Below the pieces are notes generated by a model that was not told where the DNA came from, searched no databases, and saw only the letters and a program-made list of their open reading frames with translations. Shown piece after piece: positions 33,531 to 41,647 of a DNA stretch of 64,000 nt. The position numbers and the translations under genes are program-made. The DNA comes from Paenibacillus contaminans (lineage in GTDB: Bacteria > Bacillota > Bacilli > Paenibacillales > NBRC-103111), in the NCBI RefSeq assembly GCF_003285015.1, contig NZ_QMFB01000036.1:18327-82326 (forward strand). The letters run 5' to 3'. Positions within the stretch are counted from its first letter, which is position 1. The number at the start of each line of letters is the position of its first letter.

Positions 33531-35381
33531 ATGCGTGAGGGAAATCGCGCGAAATCGCCTTTTTATAAGCTGATCGTAGACGTGTTTCGAACGATGACTT
33601 TCACGTTTCGTGAAGTGATGATGTTCGAGTTGTTCTACAAGGCGCTCACTTTTTTTATTTTTATACCGACGATTTCCGTCGTGTTTCATAAGCTGTTAAG
33701 CATGGGCGGCTTCGCGGGAGCGACCAATTACGAGCTGCTGCGTTTTTTCATGAGCAAATACGGCTTGCTGTGCATGGCGCTTCTGGTGCCGACCGCAACG
33801 GTGCTTATTTTTGTCGAATTCGCCGTCTTGATTATCATTTCGTACCTCGGCCAGCATCGGGTGCGAACGAATTTGCTTCGCGCGTTTCTGCAGGCTCTGA
33901 GCAGCATGCCCTCTTTGTTCACGTTCGGGTTTGCCGGCTGGGCGCTTTACTTGCTGCTTATTCTTCCGCTGCTCAACCCCGGTTTGGGCGCTTCGCTGCT
34001 GCCGACGCTCGCCGTACCGAATTTCATTTCCGGCGAGCTGTACAAAACCGGCGGCGGCACCTTGCTCTACCTGGGGGGGCTTGCCGTTCTGCTTTTTTTC
34101 AACATCCGCTGGACGTTCTCTCTGCACGCTCTCGTCATCGGCGGCATCGCTGGGTTTCGGCAGGCTGCCAAGCAAAGCGCGGCGGTAATGAGAAAGTCGT
34201 ATATCAAAATGACCGTGGTCGTGGGCATCACGCTGCTCGTGTTTTTCGTCGTGGTCGTTCTTGCTACGCTGCTGCTGCTTGTTGTCGTGACGGTAGCTCA
34301 TTCGTTAATCGCGGGGGAAACGGGCACGGGCGGCTTCGTCCGTTCCATTCTGGCCAAAACGTTCATCGTATCGACATATGCCTCGACGATTTTCATCATG
34401 CCGCTGTATGTCACGACGCTGACAAGGCTGTACATCGAGAAAACGGAGTCTCACCGCTCCGTACTGCAGCTTCCCGAGTGGCGCGCTGATGGGAATTCGA
34501 CGCCGCACATTCGCCGGATGTTCCGTCCGCACCGGAGCAGGCTGTTTATGTTTTTGCTGCTTATCGCTTTTGCAACGGGGCTGGTGCTGGCGCCTGCTAT
34601 CGGGGGCAAGGCTTTCACGGATCACGATTTTGTCGTGATGGCGCATCGGGGCTATACGGCCAAAGGCGTCGAAAATACGATCGAGGCGATACAAGGGGCG
34701 ATCGATGTGGGAGCGGATTATGCGGAAATCGACATTCAGGAGACGAAGGACGGCCGGCTTGCGGTCATTCATGATACGAATTTGAAGCGGCTGACCGGTA
34801 AAAACGCCGAGGTATTCGATCTGACGATGGACGAATTGCGGCAGCTGGAAGTGAGGCAAGGGCCGTTCACCGGGCGGATCAGCACGCTCGAGGAAATCAT
34901 TCGGCTGACCCAGGGCCGGATCAAGCTGAATATCGAATTAAAAACGCACGGGAAAGAGCGGGATTTGGTGAATACGTTCGTGCGCGTCATTCGCGACTAC
35001 GATTTGACCGGACAATGCGTCGTGCAGTCGCTGAACGGCGATATCATTCGACAGGTTAAAGCGCTCGAGCCGTCCTTGGAGGTCGGTTACATTCTTTTTG
35101 CGGGTACGCCGAGGTGGGAGCGGACGGGGGCGGATTTTTTCAATATGGAGGAGTACCGGGTCAGCGAGGCCGTCATTGCCGCCGCCAAGGCGCTGAATAA
35201 ACGGATCTACGTGTGGACGGTCAACGACCCTGCTGCGATGGAGCGCTATTTCCGCATGGGGGCGGACGGTATCGTAACGGACCAGCCGGAGCAAGCGCTG
35301 CTTGTCGCCGATGGCGTAAGGGCGAGCGAGGATCCTTTTTTCGATGCGCTGTTCGACTGGCTGGACCGGATGTCCTATTGA
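33531..35381 (+). CDS. Membrane glycerophosphodiester phosphodiesterase (GDPD)
   Basis: 616 residues from ATG 33531, with a TAGGTG site eight bases upstream. The frame is open to ATG 33414, but those 39 residues are Arg-rich and unlike the family. The N-terminal half has about eight membrane helices (glycerophosphoryl diester phosphodiesterase membrane domain). The catalytic GDPD barrel begins near 364 with VVMAHRGYTAKGVENTIEA (His catalytic), EIDIQETKDG (metal ligands) and VIHDTNLKRLTG (second His), and ends with YVWTVNDPAAMERYF. It hydrolyses glycerophosphodiesters, probably outside the membrane. Divergent from the DUF2157 operon. Confidence 0.87.
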   Translation: MREGNRAKSPFYKLIVDVFRTMTFTFREVMMFELFYKALTFFIFIPTISVVFHKLLSMGGFAGATNYELLRFFMSKYGLLCMALLVPTATVLIFVEFAVLIIISYLGQHRVRTNLLRAFLQALSSMPSLFTFGFAGWALYLLLILPLLNPGLGASLLPTLAVPNFISGELYKTGGGTLLYLGGLAVLLFFNIRWTFSLHALVIGGIAGFRQAAKQSAAVMRKSYIKMTVVVGITLLVFFVVVVLATLLLLVVVTVAHSLIAGETGTGGFVRSILAKTFIVSTYASTIFIMPLYVTTLTRLYIEKTESHRSVLQLPEWRADGNSTPHIRRMFRPHRSRLFMFLLLIAFATGLVLAPAIGGKAFTDHDFVVMAHRGYTAKGVENTIEAIQGAIDVGADYAEIDIQETKDGRLAVIHDTNLKRLTGKNAEVFDLTMDELRQLEVRQGPFTGRISTLEEIIRLTQGRIKLNIELKTHGKERDLVNTFVRVIRDYDLTGQCVVQSLNGDIIRQVKALEPSLEVGYILFAGTPRWERTGADFFNMEEYRVSEAVIAAAKALNKRIYVWTVNDPAAMERYFRMGADGIVTDQPEQALLVADGVRASEDPFFDALFDWLDRMSY

Positions 35382-35456
35382 TGCGGCACGACTGGGGTTT
35401 AATCTTGAGGTAAACATGGCTAAGCGGCAAGTAATTCCATGAATCAACAAAATTCC

Positions 35457-35486
35457 TTGACTGGAATATTCCTTACCCGATACATT
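35457..35486 (+). promoter_or_regulatory. Promoter of the DUF1801-ArsR unit
   Basis: TTGACT, 18-bp spacer containing the palindrome GGAATATTCC, then TACATT. About 100 bp upstream of the first gene. Confidence 0.45.
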
Positions 35487-35590
35487 CATAGTAGAGAAAT
35501 CCGTTTCATTGCAGATTAACGGTAGGGAAGTTACCCGACAACATCAAACCTATGTAAAATCAAAATGTGAGCAGGAGGGGCAAAGAAGCT

Positions 35591-35929
35591 ATGAATCAAG
35601 AGGTTACCGCATTTATCGAAGGCCTAAATCAGCCGTGGCAGGTTGACGTTTGCAATCGGCTTCGCCGAATGGTGCTTGAATCCATACCGGAGGCAACGGA
35701 ACGGATTCAATACAAAAAGCCGCATTTTTTAAAGAATGGGCATTATGCCGCGGTGATTTCTCCTTCCAAGGACGCCATAGCATTTATGATTATGAATGCA
35801 GCCGGTTTGGAAGTCCCGAAGGGGTTTGAAGGCCCTCCCGAGCGGAAATGGCTCAAAATCCGTGAAGGAGATTCGCCCGACTACGACTTGCTGGCGCAGC
35901 TTCTTGTTCAGGCATCGAGCTCTCTCTAA
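35591..35929 (+). CDS. DUF1801 (YdhG-like) domain-containing protein
   Basis: 112 residues from ATG 35591. GTG 35567 lies upstream in frame but the AGGAGG site falls between them. A small alpha/beta protein with conserved features YKKPHFLKNGHYAAVISPSK and RKWLKIREGD. The family is of unknown function and probably binds a small ligand. It is 24 bp upstream of an ArsR-type regulator and likely in the same transcript. Confidence 0.82.
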   Translation: MNQEVTAFIEGLNQPWQVDVCNRLRRMVLESIPEATERIQYKKPHFLKNGHYAAVISPSKDAIAFMIMNAAGLEVPKGFEGPPERKWLKIREGDSPDYDLLAQLLVQASSSL

Positions 35930-35953
35930 AGAAACGGATCGGAGGGGGAACAT

Positions 35954-36292
35954 ATGAATACGGCAACCTTGAGCGCGCTCGCGGAACCCAACCGATTGCA
36001 AATGGTCGAATTGCTTCGTGACGGCCCTCTTACCGTAGGGGAAATCGCCGATCGGCTTCATGTTCGGCAGCCGCAAGTTTCCAAGCATTTGAAAGTTCTC
36101 AACGAAGCCAAAATCGTCGAAGTGCATCCTGTCGCAAATCGCCGGATTTACAAACTGCGGCCGGAGCCGCTTCAGGAAATGGATACATGGCTGGAATCGT
36201 TCCGCAGCATGTGGGAAGACCGGTTGGATCGGCTGGACGCTTATTTGCAAGAGCTTCAGAAAGAAGGAAAACCGCCTGGGGATAACGGATAA
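35954..36292 (+). CDS. ArsR-family HTH regulator
   Basis: 112 residues. A winged helix (ALAEPNRLQMVELLRDGPLT, GEIADRLHVRQPQVSKHLKV) and the C-terminal tail SFRSMWEDRLDRLDAYLQEL characteristic of ArsR proteins that pair with SRPBCC/YdhG-like genes. It lacks the ELCVCDL metal motif of arsenic sensors and is probably not the arsenic regulator of the arsC operon downstream. The ribosome site is GGAGGGGG. Confidence 0.87.
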   Translation: MNTATLSALAEPNRLQMVELLRDGPLTVGEIADRLHVRQPQVSKHLKVLNEAKIVEVHPVANRRIYKLRPEPLQEMDTWLESFRSMWEDRLDRLDAYLQELQKEGKPPGDNG

Positions 36293-36312
36293 CGGCCGTT
36301 TCACGGCTGAGG

Positions 36313-36338
36313 CTGCCGGCTTGATCGGCAGTCTTTTT
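36313..36338 (+). terminator. Terminator after the ArsR-type gene
   Basis: CTGCCG-GCTTGAT-CGGCAG hairpin followed by TCTTTTTC. It separates this unit from the arsC operon. Confidence 0.78.
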
Positions 36339-36340
36339 CT

Positions 36341-36433
36341 AAATACAAGAATTTATATGTGACACCTATTAAGTGCTTGTATTTCAACGGTAAACGCGCT
36401 CGTCCAGAAGGACGGCGAAGCCGTTTATCCTTG
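36341..36433. repeat. Dispersed palindromic repeat, copy D (short form)
   Basis: AAATACAAG (36341-36349) pairs with CTTGTATTT (36376-36384). Compared with copy A both arms changed together (T to C, A to G), preserving pairing. Then CGGTAAACGCGCTCGTCC...GGACGGCGAAGCCGTTTATCCTTG. Confidence 0.82.
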
Positions 36434-36594
36434 TTTCCCGCTTAGTGGGGGCTAGGAAAGAGGAGAAGCCGGGGCTGGCTTGGGCTAGGGCAGGCGAGTT
36501 CGGGAAAGTTCGGGATAGTGCGAGTGTTCTGCTGATCCAGCCATATTTGCACTAGAATGGTGCTGAGCTTTTACAAAACATTCATTTTAAGCTC

Positions 36595-36630
36595 TTTAAA
36601 ATATAATCAGTTAATTATATAATCATTAAC
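36595..36630 (+). promoter_or_regulatory. Promoter and direct/inverted repeats upstream of arsC
   Basis: TTTAAA (36595-36600), 17-bp spacer, TATAAT (36618-36623). TATAATCA occurs at 36602 and 36618, and GTTAAT...ATTAAC forms an inverted repeat (36610-36630). Plausible regulator site over the -10 box. The remainder of 36434-36594 shows nothing. Confidence 0.45.
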
Positions 36631-36729
36631 AGATGTATCGGAAATCTTGTCCGAAGCCTGATGGCCGAAGTCTTTAGCCAAAGCAATCGAAAGGAAGCCA
36701 TTGAGGTACAAATCAAAGGAGATTCGACT

Positions 36730-37152
36730 ATGAGTAAAAAACTGGTTTACTTCCTTTGCACGGGGAATTCTTGCCGCAGCCAAATGGCGGATGGTTTTCT
36801 AAGCGCTCTTGGGGCAGAGCGATACGAGGTAAGAAGCGCCGGATTGGAAGCGCACGGGCTAAATCCGAGAGCCGTTCAAGCGATGAAGGAAGCAGGTGTC
36901 GACATCAGCGGCAATTCGTCCGATGTCATCGATCCCGAGATTTTAAATCGCGCTGATTATGTCATTACGCTTTGCGGCCATGCTGACGAGCATTGCCCTG
37001 TCATTTCGAACAAAAACGTTGTCAAATGGCACTGGGGATTCGACGATCCGGCGAAAGCCGCGGGGACGGAAGAGGAAATCATGAGCAAGTTTCGCGCCGT
37101 CAGGGATAACATTAAAGACCGGATCGAGCGGTTCGTCAAAGAAGGCAAGTAG
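36730..37152 (+). CDS. arsC: Arsenate reductase, thioredoxin-coupled
   Basis: 140 residues from ATG 36730, preceded by AAAGGAG. The low-molecular-weight phosphatase fold has P-loop FLCTGNSCRSQMADGF (CX5R, catalytic Cys near residue 10) and the redox pair in TLCGHADEHCPV (Cys near 82 and 89) that defines the thioredoxin-type ArsC. It reduces arsenate to arsenite in the cytoplasm. It heads an operon with a phosphatase-like gene and arsI. No ArsB/Acr3 efflux pump is present in this window. Confidence 0.93.
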   Translation: MSKKLVYFLCTGNSCRSQMADGFLSALGAERYEVRSAGLEAHGLNPRAVQAMKEAGVDISGNSSDVIDPEILNRADYVITLCGHADEHCPVISNKNVVKWHWGFDDPAKAAGTEEEIMSKFRAVRDNIKDRIERFVKEGK

Positions 37153-37195
37153 GGAATGATCCGTTAAAAAAAAATTTCAGGGGAGAGGGATCGGC

Positions 37196-37627
37196 ATGGA
37201 AAAATCTTATCAGGCTCTGCATGATAATAAGATCTTTATGTGCGGTGCGGCAGACGTTGAGCAAGTAGTGAAGAACGAGCAATGTGAAGTCATTGTAGAT
37301 TTACGGGGAGAAGCGAATCAGTGCGCTTTTGCGGGGGCCGATGTGGAGTGGATCAAAATTGCGCTCGGCGACGATGCCGTAGACAACCAAGAAGCGCTGC
37401 TAAAACAAGCCGCAGACGAAGTCGTGAAAGCTTACCGGGAAGGCAAGAAGGTAGCTTTTCATTGTAACGGAGGCCGAGGGCGTACCGGTGCGGTTGCCGT
37501 TGCGACGCTAATCGAGCTGGGGGTAAGCGGGACGATCGAGGAGGCGGAACGGCTGGCCAAATGCATTCGTCCCATTCTTAACGTCAAGCCGGCACAAAAA
37601 GAAGCTTTGCAGAAACTGTACCCCTAA
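37196..37627 (+). CDS. Protein-tyrosine phosphatase family protein
   Basis: 143 residues with the dual-specificity/tyrosine phosphatase signature FHCNGGRGRTGAVAVATL (HCX5R near residue 89). A conserved acidic residue in the preceding loop could be the general acid. ATG follows GGGGAGAGGG. It lies between arsC and arsI (43 and 11 bp gaps), so a role with arsenic or phosphate-ester stress is implied by context only. Confidence 0.8.
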   Translation: MEKSYQALHDNKIFMCGAADVEQVVKNEQCEVIVDLRGEANQCAFAGADVEWIKIALGDDAVDNQEALLKQAADEVVKAYREGKKVAFHCNGGRGRTGAVAVATLIELGVSGTIEEAERLAKCIRPILNVKPAQKEALQKLYP

Positions 37628-37638
37628 GGAGCGATCGT

Positions 37639-38103
37639 ATGATCAAAAGAATGCACGTTGCCGTAAACTGTACGAACCTCGAGAAATCGCTGGATTTTTA
37701 TCGCAGCTTTTTCGGGGCGGAGCCGACAAAAATCAAAGAGAATTATGCCAAATTCGAACTGGATTCTCCGGCCTTGCACTTTTCGTTAAACGTTCGCCCG
37801 TTCGAGAAAAAAGGTGTGCTGAATCATCTCGGCTTCCAGGTAGACGATACGGAAGACGTATTGGCAATGGGCGAGCGTTTGCGGCAATCCGGGCTGCTGT
37901 TGATCGACGAGATGAACACGACTTGCTGCTATGCCGTGCAGGACAAAGTGTGGGTTTACGATCCGGATGGAAACGCGTGGGAGATCTTTTATACGAAGGA
38001 GGACTCCGAATTCGAATCGGCAGGCGAAGCCCTCGATCTCTCGCTTTGCTGCGCGCCGCCCGCCGGCCCGGTGAAAGTGGAGTTCGGTTCGTACAAGAAA
38101 TAA
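37639..38103 (+). CDS. arsI: ArsI/CadI-family VOC metalloenzyme (C-As lyase)
   Basis: 154 residues of a vicinal-oxygen-chelate dioxygenase. Candidate Fe(II) ligands lie in MHVAVNCTNLEKS, LNHLGFQVDD and AWEIFYT. The vicinal Cys pair that binds As(III) groups is in NTTCCYAVQDKVW, as in characterised ArsI enzymes that cleave the carbon-arsenic bond of methylarsenite and trivalent aromatic arsenicals. A further CC pair near the C-terminus (SLCCAPP) is notable. It is the third gene of the operon, 11 bp after the phosphatase. Confidence 0.9.
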   Translation: MIKRMHVAVNCTNLEKSLDFYRSFFGAEPTKIKENYAKFELDSPALHFSLNVRPFEKKGVLNHLGFQVDDTEDVLAMGERLRQSGLLLIDEMNTTCCYAVQDKVWVYDPDGNAWEIFYTKEDSEFESAGEALDLSLCCAPPAGPVKVEFGSYKK

Positions 38104-38160
38104 CTTAATGTGTTTCAACGCCGGCGGCGTGTATCCGGCCCTGGAATCCGAATCATTAAT

Positions 38161-38202
38161 AAATCCGCCTCTCCGTTTGTGCGAATGGAGGGCGGATTTT
38201 TT
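38161..38202 (+). terminator. Terminator after arsI
   Basis: AATCCGCCTCTCC...GGAGGGCGGATT followed by a T-run. Strong stem. Confidence 0.82.
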
Positions 38203-38271
38203 GTCGGAATTTCGTTATGTACGATGTGCAGTTATTACGGAGCCTAATTTTATTGCTTTTGGATTTAGGAG

Positions 38272-38300
38272 TTGACTTGCGATTTTAATAATGTCATAAT
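38272..38300 (+). promoter_or_regulatory. Promoter of the macro domain/ARH operon
   Basis: TTGACT, 17-bp spacer, CATAAT. About 100 bp upstream of the first start codon. Confidence 0.6.
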
Positions 38301-38329
38301 GACTATATTAAAAACGCTTGAGGTCAGTT

Positions 38330-38366
38330 AAGCTCCTTTTTCTGAGCTTTCAAAAATAAGGAGCTT
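38330..38366 (+). promoter_or_regulatory. Leader with alternative hairpins before the macro domain gene
   Basis: AAGCTCCTT (38330-38338) can pair perfectly with AAGGAGCTT (38358-38366). Its first six bases can instead pair with GAGCTT at 38344-38349. The two foldings exclude each other and lie in the 5' leader. Only four T follow, so it is a weak terminator at best. Confidence 0.4.
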
Positions 38367-38402
38367 TTGCCGCTTTCAGGCGGAGCAATCGGAGGAAATA
38401 CG

Positions 38403-38855
38403 ATGATCAAGATTGTGGAAGGGGATTTGCTTGCCGGTTCGGAATATTTGATCGGGCACCAAGTAAACTGCCAAGGAGCGATGGGATCGGGAATAGCGAA
38501 ACAGATCAGAGCCCGCTATCCTCAAGTTTACGATTCGTACGCAGCGTATTGCAGAGCGCAAAAGCCGGAACAGCTGCTGGGCGACTGCCAATTCGTAGAA
38601 GCGGATAATCGGATCGTCGCCAATTTGTTCGGGCAGCTGCATTACGGACGGCAGGCGAAACGTTACACGGACTACGAGGCGCTGAGCCGCGCTTTAAGGA
38701 CATTTAAGGAATACGCGCAGGAAACGGGGGCGGCTTGCGCCCTTCCGTACATGATCGGCTGCGGGCTGGCGAATGGGGAATGGCATGTAGTGGAAAACAG
38801 GCTGCAGGACATCTTCAGCGACTATCCGCTTACGTTATACCGCTACGGAGGCTAA
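38403..38855 (+). CDS. Macro domain protein (ADP-ribose hydrolase type)
   Basis: 150 residues from ATG 38403, with GGAGGA upstream. A single macro domain with ADP-ribose loop HQVNCQGAMGSGIAKQI near residues 19-35 and the second glycine-rich loop MIGCGLANGEW near 118. The organisation resembles TARG1/OARD1-type macro domains, which remove ADP-ribose from acidic residues or nucleic acid. It is followed after 14 bp by an ADP-ribosylglycohydrolase, so the pair probably reverses ADP-ribosylation or recycles ADP-ribose. Confidence 0.87.
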   Translation: MIKIVEGDLLAGSEYLIGHQVNCQGAMGSGIAKQIRARYPQVYDSYAAYCRAQKPEQLLGDCQFVEADNRIVANLFGQLHYGRQAKRYTDYEALSRALRTFKEYAQETGAACALPYMIGCGLANGEWHVVENRLQDIFSDYPLTLYRYGG

Positions 38856-38869
38856 AAGGAGGAACCGGC

Positions 38870-39763
38870 ATGAGTCTAGAGGATCGGATAAAGGGCGGCT
38901 TGTTCGGAGTCGCGGTCGGGGATGCGCTGGGCGGCACGACGGAATTTATGTCGACCGGCGAAATCGAACGGCAGCACGGTTATGTAACCGAAATCATCGG
39001 CGGGGGCGTTTGGGAGCTGCAGCCCGGCGAAGTGACCGACGACACGATGATGACGATTTGCGTCGCGGAAGGCATTTTGGCGAATCCGCAGCAGCCGATG
39101 GCGGACATCGGCATTAAGTTTTTGGAATGGTACCGTTCCAATCCGAAGGATATCGGCAACATTATTCGCCAAGCTTTCCGCAACTATAACGGCAATTGGT
39201 TCGAGGCTTCTTTCTTGGCCGATTTGGACTTGGGCCGAAGCGCCGGAAACGGCTCGCTCATGCGCTGTTTGCCGGTAGCGCTCGTGTACCCGCAGCTCGC
39301 GGATATCGAAGCGAAGGCGCGTATGCAATCGAAAATGACCCACTACGACGAGCTCTCGAGCGAAGCCTGCGTCATCTACTGCAAAATCGCCCGTAGACTG
39401 CTGAATGGGGAGGGGTTTGTGGCGGCGATTCATGCCGAAGTCGGGGGCACTCTCTACGCAGGCAAAATCGAAGAGACGCCGGACTGCGAGCCCAGCGGGT
39501 TTGTCGTGGATTCGTTCCGCTGGGCGCTTCATATTTTACTCCATGCGGCTTCATTTGAGGAGGTCGTGCAGAAAGCGGCCAACCTCGGGGGCGATTCCGA
39601 TACGATCGGCGCGATAGCCGGAGGTCTTGCCGGGATTTATTACGGGTACGAGCAAATTCCGCGGCGGTATGCGGAGCGTATTTTGATCAAGGAGCAGTTA
39701 ACGGACCTTTCGGAGAGGATTGTTGCCAAAAGAGCGGCTTTGCAGGGAAGCGCAATTGAATAG
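38870..39763 (+). CDS. ADP-ribosylglycohydrolase family protein (DraG/ARH)
   Basis: 297 residues from ATG 38870, eight bases after AAGGAGG. ARH-fold motifs: GVAVGDALGGTTEF near 13-26, metal-binding TDDTMMT near 57 and the C-terminal GGDSDTIGAIAGGLAG near 243, which supplies the other Mg ligands. It hydrolyses the bond between ADP-ribose and arginine or another acceptor. Coupled to the macro domain gene. No ADP-ribosyltransferase is visible nearby. Confidence 0.9.
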   Translation: MSLEDRIKGGLFGVAVGDALGGTTEFMSTGEIERQHGYVTEIIGGGVWELQPGEVTDDTMMTICVAEGILANPQQPMADIGIKFLEWYRSNPKDIGNIIRQAFRNYNGNWFEASFLADLDLGRSAGNGSLMRCLPVALVYPQLADIEAKARMQSKMTHYDELSSEACVIYCKIARRLLNGEGFVAAIHAEVGGTLYAGKIEETPDCEPSGFVVDSFRWALHILLHAASFEEVVQKAANLGGDSDTIGAIAGGLAGIYYGYEQIPRRYAERILIKEQLTDLSERIVAKRAALQGSAIE

Positions 39764-39836
39764 AAGCGGATTGACGGAAACTCCCGCCGGCAAGGATTGT
39801 GATGCATTGGCGCGTTTCAGGAGCGAAAAGGAACGA

Positions 39837-39865
39837 TTGACAATTTCGGCATTAATCGAGATACT
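39837..39865 (+). promoter_or_regulatory. Promoter of the GntR/solute-binding fusion gene
   Basis: TTGACA, 17-bp spacer, GATACT. About 50 bp upstream of ATG 39914. Confidence 0.62.
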
Positions 39866-39913
39866 ATTTTGTGAACCAGATAAATACTACTAATGAACGG
39901 GAAGGGTCAGTCC

Positions 39914-41299
39914 ATGTCGAATAAACCGAACCGAACTACATTTCGCGAACGGATGGATACAATGGTCGCCGGATTAAGGGACGAAATCGTAGGGGGCATA
40001 CTGTCCGTCGGTTCGTTTCTACCTTCGGAGGTGGAGCTCGGCAAGCGGTATCAGCTGAGCAAAAATTCGGTGCGTAAAGGACTGGACATGCTCGTTGCGG
40101 AAAAGCTGATCGAAAAGGTGCCTTGCGTAGGGACGCGCGTATGCGCTCCGGCCGTTCAAGGGGGAGTGACGATTCGGCTCGGATGTTACTCGGGCGTAAT
40201 GGAGCAGACGGGCTTGAACCGCATTTTATCGGAGTTCCATGTTGCCTTCCCGCATATTCGCGTGCAAACGGTGGCGCTGCCGTTCGTCAACTACCACGAA
40301 TCGATTATGGATTGTTTGCATAACGGCATGCTGGATGCATTTACAGTCAATCAGAACGATTTTTGCCATTTTGCCGAAAATGATAATCTGGACTGGCTTG
40401 AGCCCATTGATCCGCCGTCCGGTCTATACCCGTTCCTTCACCGCGCGTTCGTCAGCGAAAAGCGGCAGTATGCCGTTCCATTCGTCTTTTCGCCGGTCGT
40501 GCTTTGCTATAATCGCGATCATTTTGCGGCCAAAAACATGCGGGAGCCGGACAGCAGCTGGACTTGGTCCGATTTCCTGACGGCAGCGGCACAGCTGTCG
40601 GAGGGCAGCGGCCGGTTCGGGTTTTATTTTTATCTGCTCTCGCTGAATCGATGGCCGGTTTTCTTGCTGCAATCGGGGGCCAAATTCAGAGCGGAACGGG
40701 ACGGCGCTGTGCGCATTGCCGGCACGAAGCTGCAGGAGGCGCTGGCGCTTTGCAGAGAGCTGATCGACAGCGGCAGCTTCCTTTCTCTTTTCGCCGAAGG
40801 CACCAACGATGCGGAGCTCCTGTTTTCTCAGGAGAAGGTTTCGATGATCATGACGACTTATTTCAGCCTGAACTATATTCAAAACAAAGGCTTTGCTTTC
40901 GATATTTCCCCTCTGCCGTATTTCGAGCAGCCTGCTTCGCTGTTGTCCGCCATCGGGCTCGGCATCAACCGCAAGTCGGAGCATAAGGAAGCCGTCCGGA
41001 CGCTGATCGATTATTTGCTGGATTATCCGGCGCAGCTCTCGGTCAGGCAAAACTCCCACAGCATTCCAAGCCTGATCCAAGCGGCGGAATGGAGCGGGCA
41101 GGGCAGCGTCAAGCATCCGAGCAGATATCATATGTACCGCGAGATTATCCCGACGTTCAAATACGTTACGGATCTTCATATAACGCCCGCCGAACTCGAT
41201 ATGATGAACAGCGAACTTAAAATGTACTGGTCCAAACTGGAGCGGGAAGATGACGTTTGCCGCCGTCTGGAGACGTTGATGTCGCCTGTAACTCAATAA
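39914..41299 (+). CDS. GntR-type HTH fused to an extracellular-solute-binding-like domain
   Basis: 461 residues from ATG 39914 (AAGGG eight bases upstream); ATG 39893 lacks a site. Residues about 10-80 form a GntR winged helix (LRDEIVGGILSVGSFLPSE, YQLSKNSVRKGLDMLVAEKL). From about 90 on it resembles family 1 sugar-binding proteins (FHVAFPHIRVQTVALPF, YAVPFVFSPVVLCYNRDHF, SSWTWSDF). There is no signal peptide, so the binding fold is used as a cytoplasmic effector domain. It likely senses a saccharide and controls the surface-protein gene 348 bp downstream (inference). Confidence 0.83.
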   Translation: MSNKPNRTTFRERMDTMVAGLRDEIVGGILSVGSFLPSEVELGKRYQLSKNSVRKGLDMLVAEKLIEKVPCVGTRVCAPAVQGGVTIRLGCYSGVMEQTGLNRILSEFHVAFPHIRVQTVALPFVNYHESIMDCLHNGMLDAFTVNQNDFCHFAENDNLDWLEPIDPPSGLYPFLHRAFVSEKRQYAVPFVFSPVVLCYNRDHFAAKNMREPDSSWTWSDFLTAAAQLSEGSGRFGFYFYLLSLNRWPVFLLQSGAKFRAERDGAVRIAGTKLQEALALCRELIDSGSFLSLFAEGTNDAELLFSQEKVSMIMTTYFSLNYIQNKGFAFDISPLPYFEQPASLLSAIGLGINRKSEHKEAVRTLIDYLLDYPAQLSVRQNSHSIPSLIQAAEWSGQGSVKHPSRYHMYREIIPTFKYVTDLHITPAELDMMNSELKMYWSKLEREDDVCRRLETLMSPVTQ

Positions 41300-41312
41300 A
41301 AACAGCCGTCGA

Positions 41313-41338
41313 AAGAATGCGAAAGCATTCTTTTTTTT
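41313..41338 (+). terminator. Terminator after the GntR fusion gene
   Basis: AAGAATGC-GAAA-GCATTCTT followed by six further T. A textbook hairpin. Confidence 0.9.
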
Positions 41339-41365
41339 GTTGTCTTGGAAATTTGTCCTTCATAT

Positions 41366-41408
41366 ATCGGAAAGTAAATCGTGGAAGCGGCTCTCAATCT
41401 CGGTAACG
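41366..41408. repeat. Dispersed palindromic repeat, copy E (truncated)
   Basis: GAAAGTAAATCGTGGAAGCG, then GCTCTCAATCTCGGTAACG, matches the start of copy F (56750) and breaks off after GGTAACG. Confidence 0.55.
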
Positions 41409-41480
41409 GGCCGGAGGGCATATATCTCATTGTATACTGCGTGTGAACTGGAAATTGATCAAGTATGTAGAAAATGATTA

Positions 41481-41509
41481 TTGACATCGCTTTCAGTGTG
41501 AACTATATT
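41481..41509 (+). promoter_or_regulatory. Promoter of the S-layer-anchored giant protein
   Basis: TTGACA, 17-bp spacer, TATATT, giving a leader of about 130 nt before ATG 41648. Confidence 0.7.
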
Positions 41510-41647
41510 GTTTTCGAGAACTAGATATGAACTGCATATCGTGATTGGTTCATAGAAAATAAATTGGCGGGAGGTGGCGGTTCACATATTTTCCCTAAGT
41601 ATGCCTCTACATAATCATTCGGTTTATGAAAGGAGTATTTCAACCTT

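Noticed and set aside
35954..36292. Arsenic-responsive ArsR for the arsC operon
   Set aside because: The metal-binding cysteine motif is missing, the C-terminus matches the SRPBCC/YdhG-linked subgroup, and a terminator separates it from arsC.
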